Origin: Aquipluma nitroreducens | GTDB taxonomy: Bacteria; Bacteroidota; Bacteroidia; Bacteroidales; Prolixibacteraceae | NCBI RefSeq assembly: GCF_009689585.1 | Contig: NZ_AP018694.1 | Location: forward strand, 2,123,001-2,187,000 | DNA: 64,000 nucleotides | Direction: 5' to 3' | Part shown: positions 46,169-54,516 of the stretch, piece by piece | How the letters are laid out: every line of letters begins with the position of its first letter | How positions within the stretch are numbered: position 1 is the stretch's first letter | Notes under the pieces: model-generated | What the model saw: only the letters and a program-made list of their open reading frames with translations | Told to the model about the DNA's origin: nothing | Databases searched by the model: none | Position numbers and translations under genes: made by a program

Positions 46169-47506
46169 ATGAAACGAATATACAGCCTTATTGCCGCCGC
46201 TATTCTGCTGGTTGTAACAACAAGCGCACAGGCACAGGAATCGTGGTCGTTACAGAAATGTATTGATTATGCCCTCAAAAACAACATTCAGATCAAACAA
46301 CAGGTACTGAATTCAGAATATTACACGAATCAGCTTGGACAGGCAAAGAATAACCGTTTGCCAAACCTGAATGCCAACTTCCAAAATAATACAAACTTTG
46401 GACGAACAGTCGGCGCCGATAATACCTATCTGGACATCAATTCGAACTCTACTTCTGGTAGCTTAAGTTCAAACATTACGCTTTGGAGCGGGTTTACACT
46501 GAAAAACTCGGTTAAAATGGCCGACATGGATTTACGCTCCACACTTGAAGATCTGCAAAAAGCCAAAGACGATATGATGCTGAATATTGCAGCTTCGTAC
46601 CTCGAAATACTTTTTGCCGATGAACTGGTGACTGTTGCTGAAGATTTGCAAAAAATAACACAGCTACAGATCGATCGCACCGGGAAACTGGTTGAAGCCG
46701 GTAGTTTGGCGAAGGGAAGTTTACTCGAAATTGAAGCTCAATTTGCCCGCGAAGAATTAAACGTTGTAAATGCCCAAAACCGTTTGCAACTTGCCTATCT
46801 GGCATTGTATCAGTTGTTGGAACTGCCTTCGACAGAAAGCTTTAAAGTTGAAAAACCTGTGCTACCCGAGATTGGTGCAAATATGAGTTTAATGAATACC
46901 ATGGATGTCTTCAAAAATGCCGTACAAATCAGGCCAGCAGTAAAAGGAGCCGAATTTAAATTGGAGAGCGCCCGTGCACAACTGCTGGTTGCAAAAGGTA
47001 ATATGATGCCTTCGCTATCGTTTGGTGGAAACTACTACAATTTTTACAACAACAAATACACCGATTATTCGGGAAACAAAATTGCATTTAGCGACCAGAT
47101 TAAAAGCAATGAGCGATATGGTTTTGGATTTACACTGAGTGTCCCAATTTTCAATCGTTATCAGGCAAAAACAGGGGTGAGCAATTCGCAAATACAGGTT
47201 GAAAACACCGAGTTGCAATTACAGAGCACTAAAAATTTACTCCGGAAAGATATTGAACAAGCTTATACCAATGCGATAGCAGCTTTTAAAAGATATGTAG
47301 CCAATCAAAAAACTGTGATTTCCTCCAAGGAAGCTTTCCGCTATACCGAGGAAAAATTTAACGTTGGAATGATTAATTCGGTTGAATACAATCAGAGCAA
47401 GAATAACTTATCTGCAGCTCAAAGTGATTTGCTTCAGGCCAAATACGAATACATTTTCAGAACTAAGATTCTGGATTTCTACAATGGCAAAACCATTGAA
47501 TTGTAA
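46169..47506 (+). CDS. TolC-family outer-membrane efflux protein
   Basis: 445 residues. Signal peptide ending at AQAQ, then WSLQKCIDYALKNNIQIKQQ, the two repeated helical-barrel halves (ANHxRLPxL-type QAKNNRLPNLNANF; SARAQLLVAKGNMMPSLSFG) and the C-terminal FNVGMINSVEYNQSKNNLSA motif. It supplies the outer-membrane duct. Last gene of the efflux operon; terminator follows at 47554. Confidence 0.94.
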   Translation: MKRIYSLIAAAILLVVTTSAQAQESWSLQKCIDYALKNNIQIKQQVLNSEYYTNQLGQAKNNRLPNLNANFQNNTNFGRTVGADNTYLDINSNSTSGSLSSNITLWSGFTLKNSVKMADMDLRSTLEDLQKAKDDMMLNIAASYLEILFADELVTVAEDLQKITQLQIDRTGKLVEAGSLAKGSLLEIEAQFAREELNVVNAQNRLQLAYLALYQLLELPSTESFKVEKPVLPEIGANMSLMNTMDVFKNAVQIRPAVKGAEFKLESARAQLLVAKGNMMPSLSFGGNYYNFYNNKYTDYSGNKIAFSDQIKSNERYGFGFTLSVPIFNRYQAKTGVSNSQIQVENTELQLQSTKNLLRKDIEQAYTNAIAAFKRYVANQKTVISSKEAFRYTEEKFNVGMINSVEYNQSKNNLSAAQSDLLQAKYEYIFRTKILDFYNGKTIEL

Positions 47507-47553
47507 TGTATTAATGACTGCTTTCTACTCAGAGCAGAATACCTAATAGTTTT

Positions 47554-47583
47554 ACCCGTCTGTACCCTCAGGCGGGTTTTTTT
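47554..47583 (+). terminator. Terminator of the efflux operon
   Basis: ACCCGTCTG (47554-47562) pairs with CAGGCGGGT (47569-47577), including one G-U, 6-nt loop, running into seven T. Confidence 0.88.
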
Positions 47584-47711
47584 ATGCGAATTTTTCAACC
47601 CATTAAGCAAATTCAAAAGCATTCAAGACTCCTATTTTTTAGCGTTTCTCCCGAATGTAATTTATGCCTCAATAATAAACTGATAACCGCCTATCAAGAG
47701 AGATTTTTTTT

Positions 47712-47719
47712 TACTTTTG
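47712..47719 (+). promoter_or_regulatory. -7 promoter element of the MgtE-like/Nramp unit
   Basis: TACTTTTG, a full TAnnTTTG match, 26 nt before the leader ORF at 47746. The same placement is seen before corA (50433). Between the preceding terminator and here (47584-47711) nothing else is seen. Confidence 0.65.
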
Positions 47720-47745
47720 CCGCGCAAACCAATATCAATTTTAAA

Positions 47746-47790
47746 ATGGACGAAGGGCCTGCGAGTATATTATTTATAAACCTGATATAG
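47746..47790 (+). CDS. 14-codon leader peptide of the MgtE-like/Nramp unit
   Basis: ATG at 47746, stop TAG at 47788. The peptide is MDEGPASILFINLI. The start and context AAAATGGACGA are identical to those of the leader ORF upstream of corA, and the length is the same. The acidic and proline residues at positions 2-5 resemble leader peptides that destabilise the ribosome at low Mg2+ (the enterobacterial mgtL principle); that role here is inference. Too short to prove by sequence alone. Confidence 0.55.
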   Translation: MDEGPASILFINLI

Positions 47791-47849
47791 CAGGAAAGCC
47801 AATCGTTTGTTTGAGCTCCTCCTGTTGTGTTACAAAAAAGGAGGTGCAT
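47791..47849 (+). promoter_or_regulatory. Two mutually exclusive leader hairpins controlling the ribosome binding site
   Basis: Hairpin A: GCTCCTCCT (47815-47823) pairs with AGGAGGTGC (47839-47847), 8 pairs and one T-T mismatch, hiding GGAGG at 47840-47844, which sits 5 nt before the ATG. Hairpin B: CAGGA (47791-47795) pairs with TCCTG (47820-47824), extended by AGC/GCT. B uses bases of A, so only one can form. The 5' arm of B begins right after the leader stop codon, where a terminating ribosome would cover it. Pairings were found by eye. Confidence 0.55.
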
Positions 47850-49118
47850 ATGACTACTATCACCACGTTTTATTTAAGCCGGATTGTCGGGATAAAAGCA
47901 TACGATTCCAATGGTAAATACATTGGAATTGTAAAGGATTTGTTGGTTGAATCCGATTCAGCAACCTTTTCGACACGACATCCTTCTGTTACCGGCATCA
48001 AGATAAAAAGGAATAATAAACTGTTTTTCTTTTCCTTTCAGCAATTCCAGGTTGAAAAACTTAATGGCGATATTAAAGTTATTGCCTCTCAGCCAACAGA
48101 GCTATCTGAAGATAGAATTTCAAATGACTTATCGCTGGTTGAATCAGTTCTTGACAAACAGATTGTTGATTTAAACGGGCGTAAACTGGTACGCGTAAAT
48201 GATGTACGGTTAGTTTCACTTGTTAACGGAACTTTCGCGGTGGCAGTGGATATCGGTACTGAAGGGTTGTTAAGAAGGATTGGAATTGCAAAACCGTTGA
48301 AGGCCGGTCTATCATTGGTTGGGTCGAGTATTCCAGGTAAGTTCATCAACTGGGAGGATTTTGAGGCGATTGACTTCTCCAATTCGAACATTAAACTTTC
48401 AAAGACATATAAAAAACTACAGACACTGCATCCGTCAGATTTAGCCGACATTATTGAAGAATTAGGCAAAAAGGCAAGTGCTGAAGTCTTTTCCTCGCTC
48501 AATGATGAGCAGGCCGCCGATGTAATGGAAGAACTTGAGCCTGAAACCCAGGTTCATATTATCGAAAGCCTTTCCATCGAAAAAGCGGCTGACGTACTGG
48601 ATAAAATGCCTGCCGACGAGGTTGCAGATATCTTTGATAGTCTGGAAGACGAAAAAATCGAGCTTTTGTTGAACGAGATGGAGAAAGAAACTTCCCAGGA
48701 GGTTCGGGAATTGCTTGTGTACCCCGATCATACAGTTGGAAGTATCATGTCGTATGAATTCATGTCATTCAACCCGAATATGACCATTGAGGAAGTTTTG
48801 GAAGAACTCCGTAGAACGAGACCCGAATCTGAAACTTTATATAACCTCTTTGTTACCGATGAAAATGAAATTCTGCTTGCAACATTCTCCATCCGCGATG
48901 TTGTAATCTCAGCTCCTGACACCAGAATAAGTGAAATTATGCGACCGTCACCCGTCCATCTGGTTGACTATCAAAAGATCAATGAAGTTGCTGAAATTGT
49001 TTCAAAATATAACCTTCTGGCCATTCCGGTAGTTGACGACCAAAACGTTTTAAAAGGAATGGTTGTTATCGATGATATTATCGAAGACTTAATCCGCAAA
49101 CGTCGAACAAACAGATAA
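47850..49118 (+). CDS. MgtE N-domain/CBS protein without transport domain
   Basis: 422 residues from the ATG at 47850 (GGAGG 5 nt upstream); a TTG extension to 47811 is unlikely. PRC-barrel-like N-terminal part (about 5-75: SRIVGIKAYDSNGKYIGIVK), then an MgtE N-domain of superhelical repeats (LHPSDLADIIEELGKKASAE, NDEQAADVMEELEPETQ, EKAADVLDKMPADEVADIFD), then a CBS pair (about 295-415: VGSIMSYEFMSFNPNMTIEE; ISEIMRPSPVHLVDYQ). This is the cytosolic Mg2+-sensing half of MgtE without the membrane half. It lies 12 bases before the Nramp-type gene, suggesting it gates that transporter. Confidence 0.9.
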   Translation: MTTITTFYLSRIVGIKAYDSNGKYIGIVKDLLVESDSATFSTRHPSVTGIKIKRNNKLFFFSFQQFQVEKLNGDIKVIASQPTELSEDRISNDLSLVESVLDKQIVDLNGRKLVRVNDVRLVSLVNGTFAVAVDIGTEGLLRRIGIAKPLKAGLSLVGSSIPGKFINWEDFEAIDFSNSNIKLSKTYKKLQTLHPSDLADIIEELGKKASAEVFSSLNDEQAADVMEELEPETQVHIIESLSIEKAADVLDKMPADEVADIFDSLEDEKIELLLNEMEKETSQEVRELLVYPDHTVGSIMSYEFMSFNPNMTIEEVLEELRRTRPESETLYNLFVTDENEILLATFSIRDVVISAPDTRISEIMRPSPVHLVDYQKINEVAEIVSKYNLLAIPVVDDQNVLKGMVVIDDIIEDLIRKRRTNR

Positions 49119-49130
49119 GTATAATCGGTC

Positions 49131-50372
49131 ATGTTCAAAAATAGAAAATCACTTTTCAAAAAGATAGCTATTTTCCTGGCTATTCTTGGTCCGGGCATTA
49201 TTACCGGAAGCGTTGATAATGATGCGGGTGGAATTACAACATACTCCGTTGCAGGCGCAGTTTACGGCTATAACCTGATCTGGACACTCATCCCTTCGTT
49301 CATCGTTCTGGTTGTTATTCAGGAAATGAATGCCCGAATGGGTATTGTTACCGGTAAAGGACTTGCCGACCTGATACGTGAAAATGCCGGGGTGAAAATT
49401 ACATTTTTCATCTTTATCGGATTACTTGTTGCCGATATTGGAAATACGACCACCGAATTTGCCGGGGTTGCCGGAAGTATGGAGGTGTTTGGTGTGAGTA
49501 AATACATATCTGTGCCCATAATCGGTGCATTGATCTGGCTCCTGGTAGTAAAGGGAACATATAAAATTGCCGAACGAATATTCCTGCTTTTCAGTGTTTC
49601 ATTGCTAATGTATGTAGTTTCGGCGCTGATGGGCAAACCGCATTGGGGCGAAATAGGCCATTCGATCATTCATCCACAATTGCCGATAAACGCAAGTAGT
49701 ATTGCAATGATTATCGGAATTATAGGAACCACCATTGCGCCATGGATGCAATTCTACATGCAATCTTCAGTAATAGAAAAAGGGTTGGACATGAAGCAAT
49801 ATAAATATTCGCTGATCGACATTGTCGTTGGCTGTGTTGCTACAGTAGCAGTAGCTTTTTTCATCATGGTTGCCTGTGCCTCCACATTGCATGTTAACGG
49901 CATTCAGATTAACGAAGCTAAAGATGCTGCCTTAGCGTTAGGACCATTAGCCGGAGAATTGGCATCACAAGTATTTGCTTTCGGACTATTTATTGCATCC
50001 ATATTTTCAGCAACCATTTTACCATTAGCAACTGCATTCTATGTATGCGAAGCTTTCGGATTCGAGGCTGGAATTGATAAAAAATGGGATGATGCCAGAG
50101 AGTTTTACATTCTTTATACCGGGATTCTGATTCTTTCGGCCGCAATCATTTTATTGCCTAATGCCCCCTTAATCCTGATTTCTCTATGGACACAGGTAAT
50201 TAACGGAATGCTTTTACCGGTTGTACTGGTGTGTATGATCTTGCTTGTTAACAACAAAAAAATAATGGGACAGTATGTAAATAAGCCCATCAACAACATC
50301 ATTGGCTGGGGAGCTGTTATTATTCTTATTGGACTTTCAGTGACACTTCTTTTAATGCCGCTATTTTCGTAG
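49131..50372 (+). CDS. Nramp-family transporter, probable Mg2+ type (NRMT-like)
   Basis: 413 residues with about 11 membrane helices of the SLC11 fold. In Mn/Fe Nramps helix 1 has DPGN and helix 6 has MPH. Here helix 1 reads SVDNDAGGITTYS and helix 6 reads TIAPWMQFYMQ, so the metal-selecting Met is Ala and the His is Trp. These changes fit the Nramp-related Mg2+ transporter branch as I recall it. The partner gene carries MgtE sensor domains and the next unit is corA, which supports Mg2+ uptake. Confidence 0.85.
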   Translation: MFKNRKSLFKKIAIFLAILGPGIITGSVDNDAGGITTYSVAGAVYGYNLIWTLIPSFIVLVVIQEMNARMGIVTGKGLADLIRENAGVKITFFIFIGLLVADIGNTTTEFAGVAGSMEVFGVSKYISVPIIGALIWLLVVKGTYKIAERIFLLFSVSLLMYVVSALMGKPHWGEIGHSIIHPQLPINASSIAMIIGIIGTTIAPWMQFYMQSSVIEKGLDMKQYKYSLIDIVVGCVATVAVAFFIMVACASTLHVNGIQINEAKDAALALGPLAGELASQVFAFGLFIASIFSATILPLATAFYVCEAFGFEAGIDKKWDDAREFYILYTGILILSAAIILLPNAPLILISLWTQVINGMLLPVVLVCMILLVNNKKIMGQYVNKPINNIIGWGAVIILIGLSVTLLLMPLFS

Positions 50373-50432
50373 CTCTTAAATTGAAGAATTAATTTTAGTT
50401 TTTAATTCATCCGCGAATTCCAGTCAAATAGT

Positions 50433-50440
50433 TACCTTTG
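50433..50440 (+). promoter_or_regulatory. -7 promoter element of corA
   Basis: TACCTTTG, a full TAnnTTTG match, 24 nt before the leader ORF at 50465. The following bases resemble those downstream of the promoter at 47712. Confidence 0.65.
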
Positions 50441-50464
50441 CACCGAAATCATTATAAATCCAAA

Positions 50465-50509
50465 ATGGACGATTATCATTCGACACAGTTAAAGTTATTA
50501 ATCCGGTAG
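50465..50509 (+). CDS. 14-codon leader peptide of corA
   Basis: ATG at 50465, stop TAG at 50507. The peptide is MDDYHSTQLKLLIR, the same length as the leader before the MgtE-like gene, sharing the start AAAATGGACGA. It begins with two acidic residues. See the paired leader at 47746. Confidence 0.55.
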   Translation: MDDYHSTQLKLLIR

Positions 50510-50510
50510 T

Positions 50511-50557
50511 CAGAGCCCGTCATAGTCTCTGGTTGTCGACAAAACGGAGAAACTATG
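50511..50557 (+). promoter_or_regulatory. Two mutually exclusive leader hairpins controlling the corA start
   Basis: Hairpin A: CATAGTCTCTG (50521-50531) pairs with CGGAG (50545-50549) and ACTATG (50552-50557) around a 2-nt bulge, covering both the GGAG ribosome binding site and the corA ATG at 50555. Hairpin B: CAGAG (50511-50515) pairs with CTCTG (50527-50531), using bases of A. The 5' arm of B starts one base after the leader stop. Same logic as at 47791-47849. An outer TCGACA/TGTCGA pairing (50480-50485, 50534-50539) is also possible. Confidence 0.55.
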
Positions 50558-51484
50558 ATTACTTATTGGGAAACCGGTACTTCCTTTACACGTTTGAACA
50601 CATTTCAGCCAAACTGCTGGATCAACTCACAGGAACTTACCAACGAAGAAGTAGAAGAATTAATCAACACGTACGATGTACCCCGTGATTTTATCATGGA
50701 CGTTTTAGATATCGATGAGCGTTCGCGTATTGAGGTTGATGAAGATAAAGTATTGATCATTCTGCGCGTACCGCTTAACAATCAAAACAATGGTATTCCT
50801 TTCATTACGGTTCCACTTGGAATTATTGTCTCAGGTAATCAGGTCATTACCATTTGCTCACGACGAACCGAAATAATTCCGTCTTTAATCAAGCAAGTCA
50901 ACGAAAACAAAATAACGATCACAAATCAGTTCGATTATGTACTTCGCATATTCCTGATTTCAGCGGTTTGGTTTCTTCAGTTCCTGAAAGAAATAAACGT
51001 GCAAACAGCACTGATTGAAAAGGATCTGGAGAATGCAACCAAGAATAAGGAATTGCATCGACTGCTTCACATGGAAAAGTGTCTTGTGTTCTTCATTACA
51101 TCGCTGAAAACAAATGAAATGGTTCTTGCGAAAATGCGTAATGGCCGCAATATGCAGGGCATCGAACACGATGAAGACCTGATGGAAGATGTAATTATTG
51201 AAACAAAACAGGCTCTTGAAATGGCCAATGTTTACAGCGATATTCAGAGTGGAATGATGGATGCCTTTGCTTCAATCATCTCGAATAATTTGAATGTCAT
51301 CATGAAGCAACTTACTTCGGTAACCATTATCCTGATGATACCTACTTTAGTCGCCAGTTTATATGGAATGAATGTACCCAACAACTTTGAGAATTCTCAT
51401 TACGCGTTTATTTTTGTAATTGCCATTTCAATTACCTTATCACTGTTTGGGGTGCTCCTCTTTAAGTGGAAAAACTGGTTCTGA
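50555..51484 (+). CDS. corA: CorA-family magnesium/cobalt transporter
   Basis: 309 residues. A large cytosolic N-terminal domain (about 1-245), then two C-terminal membrane helices with the YGMN signature between them (TLVASLYGMNVPNNFE) that forms the pore mouth; the last helix is FIFVIAISITLSLFGVLLF. A channel for Mg2+ (also Co2+) influx. Its own leader peptide and promoter precede it. The stop abuts that of the convergent DUF6427 gene with no gap. Confidence 0.94.
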   Translation: MITYWETGTSFTRLNTFQPNCWINSQELTNEEVEELINTYDVPRDFIMDVLDIDERSRIEVDEDKVLIILRVPLNNQNNGIPFITVPLGIIVSGNQVITICSRRTEIIPSLIKQVNENKITITNQFDYVLRIFLISAVWFLQFLKEINVQTALIEKDLENATKNKELHRLLHMEKCLVFFITSLKTNEMVLAKMRNGRNMQGIEHDEDLMEDVIIETKQALEMANVYSDIQSGMMDAFASIISNNLNVIMKQLTSVTIILMIPTLVASLYGMNVPNNFENSHYAFIFVIAISITLSLFGVLLFKWKNWF

Positions 51485-52468
51485 TCAGATAAACTGCAAA
51501 TAAATAACTCCGCCAATCAGAATAGTGAGGTATATTTCGCCCCAGATTGGCCGCTTCATGTAGATTAAATAGTTCGAAATAAGGTAAGTCAGTGGGATTG
51601 CCAATAGAACAATAATATCTTGAGATACAGCAGGATTGGCAACTATCAATATACACGACATCAGGAAAATCCAGAAAAAAGCTTTGAAGTATTTTCGTGA
51701 ACTAATCTTTTTACCATCGTACTGCGACAGAATAAGAAAACTGGCAAGAAGTGTCAGAAAACCGAGAAAACCCAAATAAATTTGAATTGGAAGATTCGCA
51801 ACCAGAAAAGACTGATGTGATGAAATATTTTCTTTAAGCACACCTATCAAGTCTTCCGATTGTCCGGTTCCAGCATAATAGGCTAAGGCTGCCAGCCATG
51901 GTAAAATAAATCCAAGCGTACTTAAAATATATTCGCGCCAATTGACTTTCGGTTTTATAATTAAAAATCCTATCCAGAGAAAAGGAAAGAAGAAAACAAG
52001 ATTTAGGTAAAATAGTGAACCAATGGCTAAAAATATTCCGGCTTCGAAGGCATTGGAATGAATAACCTCTTTGTCGTACGCGTTAAAAATTCGGTCAACA
52101 GTAAGTATTAAGAAAAGCGCCGCAGGATAAATTGGATGCATGGCATGAAGTTCATGCAAACCACTCGTAATCAATACAAATAGAATGGAAGGAAGTACTG
52201 TCCTGACACGAATAAAGGTGTACTGAACATTTAGCTTTAAGATCAGAAAAGCCAGCAGGATAATAAACACCAAAGCAAAAACATTGCTGGCAACCGTACT
52301 TTTACCAATCAGGGCATTTATGGGCTGATAAAGTAGCATCGAGTCCTCGCCAGGATAAAATGGGAACGGCATTGGGTTCATAAACGACTTGATCCACAAA
52401 GCTCCGGCAATGAGCGGTATCAATAAGAAATGAAAAGTCTGATTTGATTTTAACGTTTTAAGTAACAT
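51485..52468 (-). CDS. DUF6427-type polytopic membrane protein
   Basis: 327 residues with about nine membrane helices; MLLKTLKSNQTFHFLLIPLI at the start and ELHAMHPIYPAALFLILTVD in the middle match the Bacteroidota DUF6427 family as I know it. No catalytic motif is recognisable. Its stop is immediately next to the corA stop (TGATCA shared between them). It lies just downstream of purD in the same direction. Confidence 0.8.
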   Translation of the reverse strand: MLLKTLKSNQTFHFLLIPLIAGALWIKSFMNPMPFPFYPGEDSMLLYQPINALIGKSTVASNVFALVFIILLAFLILKLNVQYTFIRVRTVLPSILFVLITSGLHELHAMHPIYPAALFLILTVDRIFNAYDKEVIHSNAFEAGIFLAIGSLFYLNLVFFFPFLWIGFLIIKPKVNWREYILSTLGFILPWLAALAYYAGTGQSEDLIGVLKENISSHQSFLVANLPIQIYLGFLGFLTLLASFLILSQYDGKKISSRKYFKAFFWIFLMSCILIVANPAVSQDIIVLLAIPLTYLISNYLIYMKRPIWGEIYLTILIGGVIYLQFI

Positions 52469-52508
52469 GCTTTATTTATGGCGTTTATGCCCTTATTTTT
52501 ATTCAATT

Positions 52509-53777
52509 CTATAAATCGAAACCTAAATCTTTTCGGTAATATAAACCTTCGAATCCAATCAATTGTGCATTTTTATACGAACAGGCCAAAGCTTCGCTCA
52601 TCGTTTTTCCATACGAACTGATCGCCAAAACACGACCTCCATCAGTACAAACATTTCCATTTTTAAAGCTGGTTCCGGCATGAAAAGCAAAGCTGGTTTC
52701 TACTTTTTCCAATCCACTTATTACTTTCCCTTTTTCGTAAGGACCGGGATAACCTCCAGAAACAAGCATTACTGCTGCCGCTGTTCTTGGATCAATCTCG
52801 ATGCTCTTTTTGCCAAGAGTTCCCTCAGCAGCACCAATCAACAAATCGACAAAGTCAGACTTTATCCGCAGCATGACAGCTTCAGTTTCCGGATCGCCCA
52901 TTCTCACATTGTATTCAATTACCATCGGTTCGCCCTTGCAACTAATCAAACCAAAAAAGATAAAACCATTGTATGGAATCTGATCTTGAATCAAACCCTG
53001 AACCGTTGGACGGATAATTCGGTCTTCAACTTTTTTCATGAAGAGTTCATCGGCAAACGAAACCGGAGAAATTGAACCCATACCTCCTGTATTCAGGCCT
53101 GTATCGCCTTCGCCAATGCGTTTATAGTCTTTTGCTACCGGAAGTATCCGGTAGTCTTTCCCGTCAGTAATGGCAAAAACCGAACATTCAATTCCACTCA
53201 GGAATTCCTCGATCACCACTTTACTGCTTGCAGCGCCGAACTGTCCTCCAAGCATTTCTTTCAACGAATCTTCAGCCTCCTGAAGGTCGTTCAGAATCAG
53301 AACGCCTTTCCCGGCAGCCAATCCATCGGCTTTTAAAACATAGGGTGAATCCAAGGTTTTCAGGAACGAAAGTCCTTCATTCAGGTTTTCAGCAGTAATC
53401 GCTAAATATTTTGCTGTTGGAATATTGTGACGCACCATGAATTCCTTGGCAAAATCTTTACTTCCCTCTAGCTGAGCGCCCAATTGATACGGTCCAACAA
53501 AAAGTACATCTTTTAATTTGCTGTCAGTACTAAAAAAATCATGCAATCCTTCACAAAGTGGAACTTCAGGTCCAACCAAAACCAAGTCGATCTGATTGTC
53601 AAGAACAGCTTTTTTCAAGCCTTCAAAATCAGAAACTCCAACCGGGATGTTTGTTCCTAACAGTGATGTGCCGGCATTTCCAGGAGCAATAAACAATTGC
53701 CTGAGCTTCGGCGATTGCTTGATTTTCCATGCCATTGCATGTTCTCTTCCTCCTGAACCAACTATTAAGATATTCAT
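52509..53777 (-). CDS. purD: Phosphoribosylamine-glycine ligase
   Basis: Second step of purine synthesis: ATP-dependent joining of glycine to phosphoribosylamine. 422 residues from the ATG at 53777 (a TTG three codons upstream is not preferred). GARS N-domain [22 protein letters not shown]-grasp core with [46 protein letters not shown] and [16 protein letters not shown]. No other purine genes are next to it. Confidence 0.96.
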   Translation of the reverse strand: MNILIVGSGGREHAMAWKIKQSPKLRQLFIAPGNAGTSLLGTNIPVGVSDFEGLKKAVLDNQIDLVLVGPEVPLCEGLHDFFSTDSKLKDVLFVGPYQLGAQLEGSKDFAKEFMVRHNIPTAKYLAITAENLNEGLSFLKTLDSPYVLKADGLAAGKGVLILNDLQEAEDSLKEMLGGQFGAASSKVVIEEFLSGIECSVFAITDGKDYRILPVAKDYKRIGEGDTGLNTGGMGSISPVSFADELFMKKVEDRIIRPTVQGLIQDQIPYNGFIFFGLISCKGEPMVIEYNVRMGDPETEAVMLRIKSDFVDLLIGAAEGTLGKKSIEIDPRTAAAVMLVSGGYPGPYEKGKVISGLEKVETSFAFHAGTSFKNGNVCTDGGRVLAISSYGKTMSEALACSYKNAQLIGFEGLYYRKDLGFDL

Positions 53778-53813
53778 TGTTGTCAATTCTATGTAATTAT
53801 TAAATTAGTTCGG

Positions 53814-53882
53814 AGTGTCTAGAATTCCGAGTGCCTAAAGTTGAATAAAACTCCAGGCACTCTAGCACACTTTAGACACTTC
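53814..53882. repeat. Intergenic palindromic repeat, copy 2
   Basis: The same modules as at 11486-11575 in the same order: AGTGTCTAGAAT (53814-53825), TGCCTAAAGTT (53832-53842), TCCAGGCACTC (53852-53862) and CACTTTAGACACTT (from 53868). The right end overlaps the last codons of the deacetylase gene and supplies its stop codon (53872-53874). Confidence 0.65.
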
Positions 53883-54516
53883 GAACTTTTTCATATGGAA
53901 TAGCTTCAAAACGGTAACCCTGCTCTTTCATCCAGCGAATTGCCCGTGGCAATACTTTTGTCATGTTGTGCTTTGCCTTTATTGAATCGTGAAACGTTAT
54001 GATTGATCCCGGCCGAACAAATTCGGTAACATTCCTGAATACTTTGTCCGGATTCAGGCGGTTATCGTAATCACATGTAATTAAATCCCACATAATTATC
54101 CTGAACTTCTTTTTCAGAACACGGTATTGCGATGCTTTTAACCATCCGTGTGGTGGCCTGAAAAGATTTGAAACAATGTATTTTTCGGCCTTTTCAATGT
54201 TTCTGAAATAATCCTTGTCAAAGTGTTTCTGCCCTTGCCAATGGTTGAATGTGTGATTTCCCACTGAATGTCCATCGTCAAGAATCTGTCGGTATATTTC
54301 AGGATATTTCATCACATTTTCGCCCACACAAAAGAACGTCGCGCGGATATTTTCCTTCCGAAGAAGATCAAGTACCCAAGGCGTTACTTCCGGAATTGGC
54401 CCATCGTCAAATGTCAGGTAAACAACCTGCTCGGTTTCAGGAAACCTCCAGACAGCACTTGTGTACAGAGAGGTTATAAAACCGGGCAAACGAACCCGAG
54501 GGGCAAAACGCTTCAT
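53872..54516 (-). CDS. Polysaccharide deacetylase (NodB, CE4)
   Basis: 214 residues. NodB motifs: YLTFDDGPIPEVTPW with the catalytic Asp-Asp, GHSVGNHTFNHW with the zinc His pair, FRPPHGW, and SIITFHDSIKAKHNM with the final His. It removes acetyl groups from a glycan, perhaps peptidoglycan. No signal peptide is evident (starts MKRFAPRVRLPGFITSLYTS). The start overlaps the stop of the DUF2723 gene by one base (TAATG), so the two are translationally coupled. The last three or so codons lie in the intergenic repeat. Confidence 0.92.
   Translation of the reverse strand: MKRFAPRVRLPGFITSLYTSAVWRFPETEQVVYLTFDDGPIPEVTPWVLDLLRKENIRATFFCVGENVMKYPEIYRQILDDGHSVGNHTFNHWQGQKHFDKDYFRNIEKAEKYIVSNLFRPPHGWLKASQYRVLKKKFRIIMWDLITCDYDNRLNPDKVFRNVTEFVRPGSIITFHDSIKAKHNMTKVLPRAIRWMKEQGYRFEAIPYEKVRSV

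Noticed and set aside
47584-47745. 68-codon frame ending with the leader peptide
   Set aside because: It starts in the T-tail of the efflux-operon terminator and upstream of the -7 element, so its first 54 codons would not be transcribed from this promoter; only the last 14 codons match the corA leader.
47720-50554. Known metal riboswitch (M-box or yybP-ykoY) in the Mg2+ leaders
   Set aside because: Neither leader shows the conserved core sequences I know for these classes; the leader-ORF hairpin logic explains the sequence better. A covariance-model search would settle this.
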